6,962 nucleotides of DNA, from NCBI GenBank assembly GCA_028823185.1, contig JAPKBY010000089.1:1-6962 (forward strand), read 5' to 3'. The position numbers and the translations under genes are program-made. The notes beneath the pieces are model-generated. The model was not told where the DNA came from. It made no database searches and was given only the letters and a program-made list of their open reading frames with translations. This stretch comes from Planctomycetota bacterium. GTDB taxonomy: Bacteria; Planctomycetota; UBA1135; GCA-002686595. Of the stretch, positions 1-6,839 are shown piece after piece; position 1 is the first letter of the stretch, and each line of letters begins with the position of its first letter.

Positions 1-806
1 CCGTCGATGCGTACATTCGAGAGCCCCTCCGCGTGAGCGCGCGTTCGCTCGACATCGCTAGGCATCCCGCCAGCGATGAGGAATTGGACATCGGGGAGAG
101 CCCGTGCGGCATCGATCAAGACGTCCACGCCCTTCCAAACAAGGAGGCCGCCGGTGTAGACCACGACGGGGCGTTCGGAATCCAGCCCAAGCTCCGCGCG
201 TGCGGCGGCCTTGTCCGGGAGCTGACCAAAGAGCGCCGGATCATAAGCGTCGTGCTCGACGGTGATCTTTTCAGCATCAACTCCGAGGGCGATCAGGTCT
301 TCGCGCACCCCGCCCGAGATGGCGATGATGGAGCGGCAACCGGCGGCCGCCTCTAAGAGCCAACGCCGGCGCGTCGCGCCACCCGGGACGCGGTGCAGCT
401 CAAGGTGCGTGTGGACATGACCCGCACGAACCAAGTGACGCGCTGTCTCCAGCTCGCGGGAGATCACAGCCGCCTCCGGGTGCCGGCGCAGGATCCTGCG
501 CGCTGCATTTCGCGCAAAGCTGAGCTCCTGCAGACGCGCCGGGAGATACTGGAGGGACGTCGGGACGCGATCGATCCAATCGGAACAAGCGATCGCCTCG
601 ACCTTGAGCCCTGGTGCGGGCTGAACTCCCTGCGCCTCCAAGATGGCTTCAACGCTGGATCGAGGAGTGTCACGGCGATCTGCATGAATGAGCGTCGTCT
701 CTACGCCGAGGCGCTGAAAAGCAGCGGCGGCCTGGGTCACCTGAATGGACTGCGCGCGCACCCCGGGGAGGCGCGCGTTGGCTACGAGCACGAGCGGACG
801 CGTCAT
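1..806 (-). CDS. GT4-like glycosyltransferase, partial (3' end beyond window)
   Basis: The reading frame is open from an ATG at 806 to the window edge, giving 268 residues with no stop. The N-terminal domain has the GT-B look: a first strand LVLVANARLPG (5-15), then VTQAAAAFQRLGVETTLIHA (23-42), and a later VISRELETARHL (114-125). The linker IAISGGVREDLIALGV (161-176) and VEHDAYDPALF (183-193) matches the usual acceptor/donor domain junction of GT4 enzymes. The donor domain opens with VVVYTGGLLVWKGVDVLIDAA (214-234), the GT4 nucleotide-binding loop. The E-x7-E catalytic region and C-terminus are off-window; about 100-130 residues are probably missing. The start overlaps the previous gene's stop as ATGA, with a GAGG 11 bases upstream. 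It probably transfers a sugar from a nucleotide-sugar donor to a growing lipid-linked glycan. Donor and acceptor cannot be inferred. Family call is firm, exact role unknown. Confidence 0.88.
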   Translation of the reverse strand, partial: MTRPLVLVANARLPGVRAQSIQVTQAAAAFQRLGVETTLIHADRRDTPRSSVEAILEAQGVQPAPGLKVEAIACSDWIDRVPTSLQYLPARLQELSFARNAARRILRRHPEAAVISRELETARHLVRAGHVHTHLELHRVPGGATRRRWLLEAAAGCRSIIAISGGVREDLIALGVDAEKITVEHDAYDPALFGQLPDKAAARAELGLDSERPVVVYTGGLLVWKGVDVLIDAARALPDVQFLIAGGMPSDVERTRAHAEGLSNVRID

Positions 807-2578
807 GAGAGCTTGTACCTCAAGGTCCGGTCATCTCTCTCGATCTCCTCTGCGGCCGCAGGGATTCGATACACGAGTCCGCGCATCGGACGAGTATCCA
901 AGAGCTTCTCCTCCACCATCAAGCCATCGCCAGCGAGGCGGAAGCTACGCGAAAACTTCGGTCCCCCTCCGGCGCTCCCGTCGCGATGAGCCAGCCGCGA
1001 AGAGAGGCTGACGCCATCGGCGAAGCTGTCCAATTCCGCACTACGGTCAAAAGCTGTAGAGGACGCGCCAGAGCCAAAGGCGATGACGCCTTGCTTGAGC
1101 ATTTCGAAGGGACGCCTCAGCGCCCGCCACGGCTCACCTCTGCGTACGTCCGCACGCGCGAGCCAGAGCGAGAAGCGCAGCTCTTTCCCGCAAGAGCGCA
1201 GCCCGCGCACGAGAGAGAAGAGCCCTGCCTTAGCGCTCCACTCTGCCTCTTGTGGGATAGCGTGCCGCTGCCGCTCCAAGAGATCACGCCCATCAGACTT
1301 TCGCACGACCTGCAAGAGCCCGCCGTGAGGGCTCCCATGATGAATGTTTCCAGGTGGCCGCTCTCCACGCACCCAAGCGACCACAGCCGCGTCCTCCAAG
1401 CGCACGAGATTCACCGCAGGGAAGTGAGTCACCTGCAGCTCTAAGCTCGCCTCAGGGTTCGTCGGCGTCTGCGTGTCTGCGACGGCGAGCGCGCGGTCCA
1501 ACTCAGGGATGCAACGCGCGATCCATGCCGCATGGCCAGCCCAGAACACAGGACACTGATAGCTCTCACCTGTGCCGACCCCAGGCTTGTGGCTCGCCAA
1601 GATCCCCTCTGGGGAGACGTGGGCGGACCAAGCACGGAAGGCCCGCGCCGCGGCGACCGCGAGCTCGACGCCTCCAAAGAGTGAATAGCCACGAGACAAG
1701 GCGAAGACATCAAAGGGATTAGAGGCCACCTCATAGGAGGCCCCCCAATACCAAGGCTTAGCCTCCACGAGACCACACTTTCGGCCACCAGGTCCCTGCA
1801 GGGCGCGCAAGAACGAGAGGCCACGCCTGAGAGGCGGTGCAAAGAGCGGGTCGCGCGGATCACGCTCTAAGAGTCGCAGCGCCTCGAGCAAGAAGCCCGT
1901 CACGCGTGACTGATAAAAGGCAGACGCATCAGCGCTGCCCGGATGCTCGGCTCCCCACTCCTTCGGATGATAAGGGTAGGCACCATCGATGAGCTGCACG
2001 CCCTCGAGGACACCGACCGCCTCGATCGCGGCCTTCTCCAAATCAACGTCGCGCTCCAAGGAGCACGCACCCGCAAGACCGACAAGTCCCCAGGCGCGCT
2101 GCGCTGGGATGCCCTTATCAAGCACTGCATAGCGCAGGTAGGTTCGAGCATGACAGAGGCTGGCTGCCTTGAAGGCCTCACGGTCGGCGGGAGAGAGCTC
2201 GTCCCCTGCCTCCCTCACCAGCTGCGCGAGCGCGTCAGCGCATGCGCCACCATCGATCACGCTGTTTGAACAGTTGAAAGGATCGTGTCTCCCTGGACGA
2301 AAGGTGTAACAGGGGCTGTCGGGTTCGTTCACGAGGTTCTGCACCATCCGCCTCGCCTGCTGCACGGCGACACCCAAGAGCTCAGCACGATCTGCGTCTG
2401 GATCATGCTCTCGCAGAGCCAGCGCTAAGCCGATCACGCCGGCGGTCTTCCCCGTGTGCTCGACCTTGTGCTGGGGGCACACGATCTTCCCGTCCGCGTC
2501 ACGGAGAGAGAGCAGCCACGAGAGGCTGCGCCGCAGAGGATCTAGGATTGCAGGAGAGACCAGCACGTTGATTAGCAT
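803..2578 (-). CDS. Uncharacterised alpha/alpha-toroid plus beta-rich protein (possible polysaccharide lyase/hydrolase-like)
   Basis: 591 residues from ATG 2578. Residues 1 to about 365 are helix-rich with repeated aromatic and Gly-Ala segments, as in (alpha/alpha) toroids: PQHKVEHTGKTAGVIGLAL (35-53), DPFNCSNSVIDGGACADAL (99-117), DGAYPYHP (198-205), PWYWGASYEVASNPFDVFAL (275-294), and GESYQCPVFWAGHAAWIARC (337-356). Residues from about 380 to 591 look beta-rich and carry a His-rich motif GNIHHGSPHGGLL (410-422). This two-domain plan recalls heparinase II/III-type proteins and related glycan-processing toroids, but no catalytic triad can be assigned by eye, so activity is unproven. There is no signal peptide or membrane segment, and the ten cysteines suggest a cytoplasmic protein. 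It sits between two glycosyltransferase genes and overlaps the next by ATGA. A GTG at 2602 is an alternative start (599 residues, overlapping the GT2 stop). The in-frame ATG at 2833 would overlap the GT2 gene by about 240 bases and is rejected. Confidence 0.82.
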   Translation of the reverse strand: MLINVLVSPAILDPLRRSLSWLLSLRDADGKIVCPQHKVEHTGKTAGVIGLALALREHDPDADRAELLGVAVQQARRMVQNLVNEPDSPCYTFRPGRHDPFNCSNSVIDGGACADALAQLVREAGDELSPADREAFKAASLCHARTYLRYAVLDKGIPAQRAWGLVGLAGACSLERDVDLEKAAIEAVGVLEGVQLIDGAYPYHPKEWGAEHPGSADASAFYQSRVTGFLLEALRLLERDPRDPLFAPPLRRGLSFLRALQGPGGRKCGLVEAKPWYWGASYEVASNPFDVFALSRGYSLFGGVELAVAAARAFRAWSAHVSPEGILASHKPGVGTGESYQCPVFWAGHAAWIARCIPELDRALAVADTQTPTNPEASLELQVTHFPAVNLVRLEDAAVVAWVRGERPPGNIHHGSPHGGLLQVVRKSDGRDLLERQRHAIPQEAEWSAKAGLFSLVRGLRSCGKELRFSLWLARADVRRGEPWRALRRPFEMLKQGVIAFGSGASSTAFDRSAELDSFADGVSLSSRLAHRDGSAGGGPKFSRSFRLAGDGLMVEEKLLDTRPMRGLVYRIPAAAEEIERDDRTLRYKLS

Positions 2579-2579
2579 C

Positions 2580-2594
2580 GCCCCCGTTTGGGGC
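2580..2594 (-). promoter_or_regulatory. GC-rich hairpin filling the only intergenic gap
   Basis: Read on the minus strand, the gap holds GCCCC-AAACG-GGGGC: a perfect 5-bp stem with a 5-base loop. It lies directly after the GT2 stop codon (2597-2595) and one base before the toroid gene's ATG (2578). The GGGGG run in its right arm is the only purine-rich, Shine-Dalgarno-like stretch near that ATG, and the hairpin would hide it. No T-run follows, so it is not an intrinsic terminator. It could tune translation of the toroid gene or be chance in GC-rich DNA. If translation starts at the GTG at 2602 instead, the element lies inside the coding region. Confidence 0.4.
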
Positions 2595-3500
2595 TCAGGC
2601 ACGCATGAATCTGAGGTAGCTTCGAAAGCGAACCCAAAACGGGTCCACTTCGAGAAAAAACGCCCGTCTGAGGGCCCAGGAGCCCATAGCCCAGCTCGTC
2701 CCCAGACGCGCCATGAGACCGCCAAAGAATCCATGATGCTTGCGGAGGTATCTGAGGCGATCCGTGTGCCAGCGCTCCACGAAGGCGCTGTACTTCGCTG
2801 TGCTGGCTCCACCGACGTGCGCCACTCGAACACCAGCTAGATAGCGAATCCGAAGCTCACGCTCCCACAGGCGCTTGCAGAGGTCTACATCATTGAAGAA
2901 GAGCCACAACGACTCGTCCATCCCACCGAGCGAATCCCAGAGCTCACGCGCGATCATGAGACAGCTCGCCGGGGGCTGTTCGACGTCAGCGTCGACGTCG
3001 TGAGAGAAGTCCCTCATGAAATAGCGAGCGAGCTCTGAAGAGTTTGGAAACCATGACTGCAAGGGTGTCCCAAACCAGAGGGCTGTCCGTGGCTTCGGAA
3101 ACGAAGCGCAGGCGCGCTGAGTCTCCCCATCAGCCCCGACCAGCCTCGGAGCGCAAGCCCCGTAGCTCGGGTCTCCCTTTAGAAAGTTCAGCATCACAGC
3201 GAGCGCATCACCCAAGAGTTCTGCATCAGAACCGAGCAACAAGACATACTCCCCCGCCGACGCAGCGACGCCCTGATTGACACCGGCTGCATAGCCACGA
3301 TTGACATCATTCCGCAGCAGCTTGGCTTCTGGGAATTCAGCGGCGACGCGATCAGCCGAGCCATCCTCGCTGCCGTTATCAACGACCACCAACTCTCCAA
3401 CAAACCCACCCCGCTCAAAGGCAGCAGTGACAGAGCGCAAGCAGCTCATCGTCAACTCCGCCGTGTTCCAAGAGAGGACAACGACCGAGACTCGACTCAA
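2595..3500 (-). CDS. GT2 family glycosyltransferase, WbbL-like
   Basis: 301 residues with GT-A motifs in order: N-terminal strand VSVVVLSWNTAEL (4-16), VVVDNGSEDGSADRV (38-52) for nucleotide binding, NDVNRGYAAGVNQG (64-77), a DXD-equivalent loop LLLGSDAEL (87-95), LGGMDESLWLFFNDVDLCKR (191-210) in the acceptor and catalytic region, and HVGGAST (228-234). The order and length (about 300) match the rhamnosyltransferase-like WbbL group of GT2. The usual 'ED-x-DLC' appears as ND-x-DLC (Asn203-Asp204), keeping the Asp. The last 45 residues are rich in Arg and aromatics (LRRAFFLEVDPFWVRFRSYL, 277-296), which could aid membrane contact. The start codon is TTG, overlapping the previous stop as TTGA. 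The next Met is residue 18 and would remove the first strand, so TTG is preferred. The sugar specificity is unknown; rhamnosyl transfer is only suggested by family. Confidence 0.93.
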   Translation of the reverse strand: MSRVSVVVLSWNTAELTMSCLRSVTAAFERGGFVGELVVVDNGSEDGSADRVAAEFPEAKLLRNDVNRGYAAGVNQGVAASAGEYVLLLGSDAELLGDALAVMLNFLKGDPSYGACAPRLVGADGETQRACASFPKPRTALWFGTPLQSWFPNSSELARYFMRDFSHDVDADVEQPPASCLMIARELWDSLGGMDESLWLFFNDVDLCKRLWERELRIRYLAGVRVAHVGGASTAKYSAFVERWHTDRLRYLRKHHGFFGGLMARLGTSWAMGSWALRRAFFLEVDPFWVRFRSYLRFMRA

Positions 3501-4552
3501 GCCTTCATCTCCGCGACGAGCCGCGCCATGAGCGCATCGACCTCGTGATCTCTAGCCGCGAGCGCCCGCAAGCGACCACCCAAGGCCAAGCGCTCGCTCT
3601 TCGACTTATCCAAGACAGCCTCTAGCTTCGCCGCGAGGTCTTCCGCGGAACCTTTCTCGAAGATGAGCGCGTCCCCATCTCTGCCGAGCTCACTCAAGAC
3701 GCCAGCGGCAGAGGGATTGCAGGAGAGCACCGGGCGCTCTGCAGCCATCGCCTCGATGACGACCTTGTCCAGACTCCCCGTAGCGCTTGAATTAACAACC
3801 ACGGTCGCCCTGTGGTACCACGCAGCGATGTCCGAATAGCCGACGGCCCCAGGCATATTCACACACTCAGCGAGGCCGCCCCATTCGATCTGCTCTTCGA
3901 CCTGGCGACGCAGCGAATCATCCGCTGAGAGGAGACCGGCGCCCACAAGATCCAGATGAAGCTCTCTGCCACGCGAGCGCAAGATAGAGACAGCAGCCAA
4001 GAGCGTGAGGGGGTCCTTAGCAGGACTGATCCTCCCGACAGCCAAGATCCGTGGAGGGAAGTCTGGCGACACCCCACGCGGGTCGAAGTTCTCGAGGTCC
4101 ACGCCATGCCCCGTAACGACCCTCTTGGGAGTCTCCAGGCGGAGCGACTCCTCCGTCGCAGTGAAGACCTTTAAGACCTGCGACTCCGCCTTTCGCAAGC
4201 GCGCGTCCACGGCGCCATGTGTGTACCAGAGAAAGAGCTTGGCTCCAGCACGCCTGGCCGGAGTCGCTGCCAGCGAAGCGTAGCGCGGGACGATGTGCGC
4301 GAGCACTGCGTCATAGCCCTCGGCGAAGGCCTCATTCAGCACTTTTCGATAACGCAACCAACGGCCAATCTTCCCTCGCCGACCGATCTCTCTCCAGCTC
4401 ACATTCTCCGGGAGCTCATCTGTGCGCCCGACCTCCAAGGCGACAGCGCGCACCTCATCGACGTGCTTGCTCAGACCAGCCACCCAACGCGTCGTGAACC
4501 CGAGCACTGCGTCATCCGCATCCAAGGTCTGCGTCAAGAAGAGCAGCTTCAT
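3497..4552 (-). CDS. GT4 family glycosyltransferase with altered E-x7-E motif
   Basis: 351 residues, GT-B fold. The N-terminal acceptor domain begins MKLLFLTQTLDADD and includes YDAVLAHIVPRYASL (80-94) and LWYTHGAVDARL (108-119). The junction motif VVTGHGVDLENFDP (145-158) is followed by the donor loop ILAVGRISPAKDPLTLLAAV (169-188) and LDLVGAG (200-206), typical of GT4. In the catalytic E-x7-E segment (259-267: GSLDKVVIE) the second Glu (267) is kept but the first is Gly259. The surrounding SLDKVVIEAMA still fits a GT4 subgroup. The start is ATG, overlapping the upstream stop as ATGA, with GGTGAG 5 bases before it. The 3' end overlaps the GT2 start. It probably adds one sugar of the same glycan; donor unknown. 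No signal peptide or membrane helix is seen, so it is expected at the cytoplasmic face of the inner membrane. Confidence 0.93.
   Translation of the reverse strand: MKLLFLTQTLDADDAVLGFTTRWVAGLSKHVDEVRAVALEVGRTDELPENVSWREIGRRGKIGRWLRYRKVLNEAFAEGYDAVLAHIVPRYASLAATPARRAGAKLFLWYTHGAVDARLRKAESQVLKVFTATEESLRLETPKRVVTGHGVDLENFDPRGVSPDFPPRILAVGRISPAKDPLTLLAAVSILRSRGRELHLDLVGAGLLSADDSLRRQVEEQIEWGGLAECVNMPGAVGYSDIAAWYHRATVVVNSSATGSLDKVVIEAMAAERPVLSCNPSAAGVLSELGRDGDALIFEKGSAEDLAAKLEAVLDKSKSERLALGGRLRALAARDHEVDALMARLVAEMKA
3509..3512 (-). promoter_or_regulatory. Ribosome binding site (GGAG) supporting a TTG start
   Basis: On the minus strand GGAG lies 8 bases before the TTG at 3500, inside the last codons of the upstream GT4 gene. 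This spacing is good for a Shine-Dalgarno site. Together with the 4-base TTGA stop/start overlap and the need to keep the first beta strand of the GT2 fold, it fixes the TTG as the likely start. Confidence 0.6.
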
Positions 4553-5679
4553 GAAGACTCACCGGCGAGCGCCTTCAAGCCAGATGCATAGCGTTCGATC
4601 TGTGCGCTGCGCTCAAAGCGAGCTGCGACCTGCGGCCCAGCAGCTCCCATAGCGCTGCGTTTGGGCTCATCAGACAAGACGAGCGCCAGGCTCCGAGCGA
4701 GCGAGGACATCGTGAACTCGCACAAGACCCCAGCCGCCCCGTCTTCCAGCACTTCTCCCATGACGCCCACAGGCGTCGAGACCACTGGGGTGCCGCAAGC
4801 GAGCGCCTCCAGCGGAACACGCGGGCCGCCCTCTGAAGTGGAGGCGCAGACGAGCAGACGGCTAGAGCGATAGAGCTCAGCGAGCTCCTCAGGCCCATCC
4901 ACCCAGTCGATCCTTCGCGTAGTGCGCCCCAATCCAACGCGCTCTATCTCCTTATCGAGCCAAGCACCTAAGGGACCGCGCCCGACAAAGAGGGCCCGCT
5001 GAGGTTTGCCCGCATCGCGCAGCACCGTCAGCGCCGTCATGATGGCGTCGAGACCTTTATTGGCCACCAAGCGTCCCACGAAGATCAAATCCTGCTGTAC
5101 CTCTACTTTGGCAACAGCAGGCTTAAACACATCAAGGTCTAGATAGAGCGATGAGATCACAGCGATCTTCTGGGACGGAACTCCCCAACTCTCAAGGAGC
5201 GGCGGCATCTCCGTAGAGTTGACCACCCTAAATGCGCTCACCTGAGGTGTCGCCCACTTCACGAAGCGCTCTGAGAGCTTGAGCTCTAAGCGCTCTCGAC
5301 GGTTCGCTGCGATGGGATGTCCCGACACATGGTGCAGCTCACTGACCCAGGGAATCCCAGCCTTAGAGGCGATCCGCGCAGCAGCCTTCCCGTTGTGAAA
5401 GAGCCCATAATCATGGCTCAAGACGAGGCCGTGACCATAAGCCTTGGCCAGCTTGACGCCCTGCTTCGCGAGCCATGAGACCCGACCAAAGCGTCCGCTA
5501 GGTCCGACATGAAAGCGCACGCCGTCAAAGGGGTCCGTCGTCGTCGCAGCCCTACCACGCCCTGTGACGAGGACGTCGATTCCGTCAAAGTGCTCACGGA
5601 ACTCTTCGAGCAATGCATAGAAGGGGCCACGTTCACCGAACGCAACCTGCTGATCACCGGAGAGCATTAAGAGGCGCAT
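4549..5679 (-). CDS. GT4 family glycosyltransferase
   Basis: 376 residues, normal length for the family. The N-terminal domain starts MRLLMLSGDQQVAFGERGPF and contains LVLSHDYGLFHNGKAAARIA (85-104) and PWVSELHHVSGHP (110-122), a His-rich acceptor region. The linker is VISSLYLDLDVFKP (174-187), where the common 'NG-(I/V)-D' turn is replaced by SLYLD. The donor domain has LIFVGRLVANKGLDAIMTAL (198-217), LFVGRGPLGAWL (230-241), and a complete E-x7-E motif (Glu283 to Glu291, EGGPRVPLE) followed by ALACGTPVVSTPVGVMGEVL (292-311). It is thus a retaining GT4 enzyme with the full catalytic signature. The ATG lies inside the last codons of the upstream gene (13-base overlap) with a GAGG site 4 bases before it. 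Substrate is unknown. Confidence 0.95.
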   Translation of the reverse strand: MRLLMLSGDQQVAFGERGPFYALLEEFREHFDGIDVLVTGRGRAATTTDPFDGVRFHVGPSGRFGRVSWLAKQGVKLAKAYGHGLVLSHDYGLFHNGKAAARIASKAGIPWVSELHHVSGHPIAANRRERLELKLSERFVKWATPQVSAFRVVNSTEMPPLLESWGVPSQKIAVISSLYLDLDVFKPAVAKVEVQQDLIFVGRLVANKGLDAIMTALTVLRDAGKPQRALFVGRGPLGAWLDKEIERVGLGRTTRRIDWVDGPEELAELYRSSRLLVCASTSEGGPRVPLEALACGTPVVSTPVGVMGEVLEDGAAGVLCEFTMSSLARSLALVLSDEPKRSAMGAAGPQVAARFERSAQIERYASGLKALAGESS

Positions 5680-6839
5680 GCGACCTCACTTGCCACCTCG
5701 GCATAGACTCTCTCGAGAGCATCAGCCAGAGCTTTGGCGCTGTGGCGTTCACGAACCAGGGCACGCGCTGCACGCCCAAGCCTCATCCTCAGCGCGTCAT
5801 CCGTCGCGAGCTCGGCAAGCGCGAGCGCGAGGCCCTGCGCTCCTTCCGCTAGGATCCCGGTCTCGCGGTCCACCACGAGCTCAGGGACTCCGCCGACTGG
5901 AGTAGAGACCACTGGCGAGCAAGCAGCAGCAGCTTCGATGAGCGCGACCGGCATCCCCTCAGTACGCGAGCTCAGCAAGATCATGTCGCAAGCCTCATGG
6001 ACGCTCTCCATCTTGTATTGATTACCGAGAAAAGTGACCCGAGAGCGCTGACTGGCTCCCCAAGTCGAGAGGCAGGAGAGCAGTTCATGCCGCAAAGGAC
6101 CATCACCAATAAAGGCCAAACGCAGGCGAGGCTGTTTGGAGCTAGCGAGACGAAAGGCCTCCAAGGCGAGCTCCGGTCGCTTGACCTCAGCGAGACGACC
6201 GATCACTCCGACCAAAAGATCATCTCCGGAACAGCCGCAAGCTCCCCGAATCGAAGCGCCTAGCGCCCCACTCTTCGCGCTCAGTTCGAGCAAGCTAGAG
6301 AGCTCAACACCCGGAGGCACGACACCTATCTCGGCAGCCTGAGCGACCTCTAAACGGACAAGGTCCCGCTTGGTCTGCTCGCTCACAGCTAGGAGCTGAG
6401 TTGTCCCCTTCGCGAGCCTGCGCTCCGACCACTGCAAAGCCCGAGACATCGGGGCAGAGAAATAGCCCTCGAGCACGTGCCCATGAAAGGTGTGAACGCG
6501 GGCCCAAGAGCGCCCCCTCGAGGCCAAGCGGCCCAAGAGCCCCGCCTTGGTCGCGTGCGTGTGGACGACATCAGGTTGAAAGGCATCCAGTTCACGACGA
6601 AGTTGGCGGAGAGCTGAGAGGTCAGCGGTCGGCCTCGGGTCGCGCCCCAAACCAGAGATCCGGACAGCGTCTAATCCGCTAGAGCAGGCCTCGTCAAAGA
6701 GGTCGCCTTCCCCTTCTTGAGGTGCGCCTGTGAAGAGTCGCAAGGTGTGCCCGCGGCGTGCAAGCAAGGGATCTGACGCCAGCGCTTGGCGCGCAGGGCC
6801 TCCCAGATTTAGCCGGGTCAGGATACGCGCGATTCGCAT
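5667..6839 (-). CDS. GT4 family glycosyltransferase (capsule/exopolysaccharide type)
   Basis: 390 residues. N-terminal Rossmann motif RILTRLNLGGPARQAL (5-20) has the glycine loop of GT4 enzymes. DVVHTHATKAGLLGRLA (90-106) and VHTFHGHVLEGYFS (115-128) are hallmark acceptor-side motifs of GT4 enzymes from capsule and exopolysaccharide clusters. LLAVSEQTKRDLV (149-161) and VVPPGVELSSL (173-183) lead into the donor domain: LVGVIGRLAEVKRPELALEA (209-228), LAFIGDGPLRHELL (241-254), and a complete E-x7-E (Glu294 to Glu302, EGMPVALIE) followed by SPVVSTPVGGVPELV (308-322). The start has the best ribosome binding site of the window and overlaps the upstream stop as ATGA. It overlaps the next gene by 13 bases. 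It probably transfers a sugar to a lipid-linked acceptor on the cytoplasmic side; the donor is not predictable. Confidence 0.96.
   Translation of the reverse strand: MRIARILTRLNLGGPARQALASDPLLARRGHTLRLFTGAPQEGEGDLFDEACSSGLDAVRISGLGRDPRPTADLSALRQLRRELDAFQPDVVHTHATKAGLLGRLASRGRSWARVHTFHGHVLEGYFSAPMSRALQWSERRLAKGTTQLLAVSEQTKRDLVRLEVAQAAEIGVVPPGVELSSLLELSAKSGALGASIRGACGCSGDDLLVGVIGRLAEVKRPELALEAFRLASSKQPRLRLAFIGDGPLRHELLSCLSTWGASQRSRVTFLGNQYKMESVHEACDMILLSSRTEGMPVALIEAAAACSPVVSTPVGGVPELVVDRETGILAEGAQGLALALAELATDDALRMRLGRAARALVRERHSAKALADALERVYAEVASEVACAS

Noticed and set aside
33..1011. Plus-strand open frames opposite the partial GT4 gene and the end of the toroid gene
   Set aside because: They are antisense to genes with clear protein motifs, are Arg/Ser/Pro-rich, and show no family motif; typical of GC-rich antisense frames.
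2580..2594. Intrinsic terminator between the GT2 and toroid genes
   Set aside because: The stem is only 5 bp and is followed by the start codon, with no T-run, so termination is unlikely.
2579..2833. Long N-terminal extension of the toroid gene from an ATG at 2833
   Set aside because: It would overlap the well-supported GT2 gene by about 240 bases in another frame, and its residues are low in family-like motifs; the recognisable protein begins near 2578.
1354..2840. Plus-strand open frames opposite the toroid gene and the start of the GT2 tail
   Set aside because: Low-complexity, no recognisable domain, and fully antisense to the coding strand; no ribosome binding site pattern stands out.
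4217..6682. Many plus-strand and second-frame minus-strand frames inside the three GT4 genes
   Set aside because: Each is covered by a GT4 gene with complete motifs; the alternative products are shadows.
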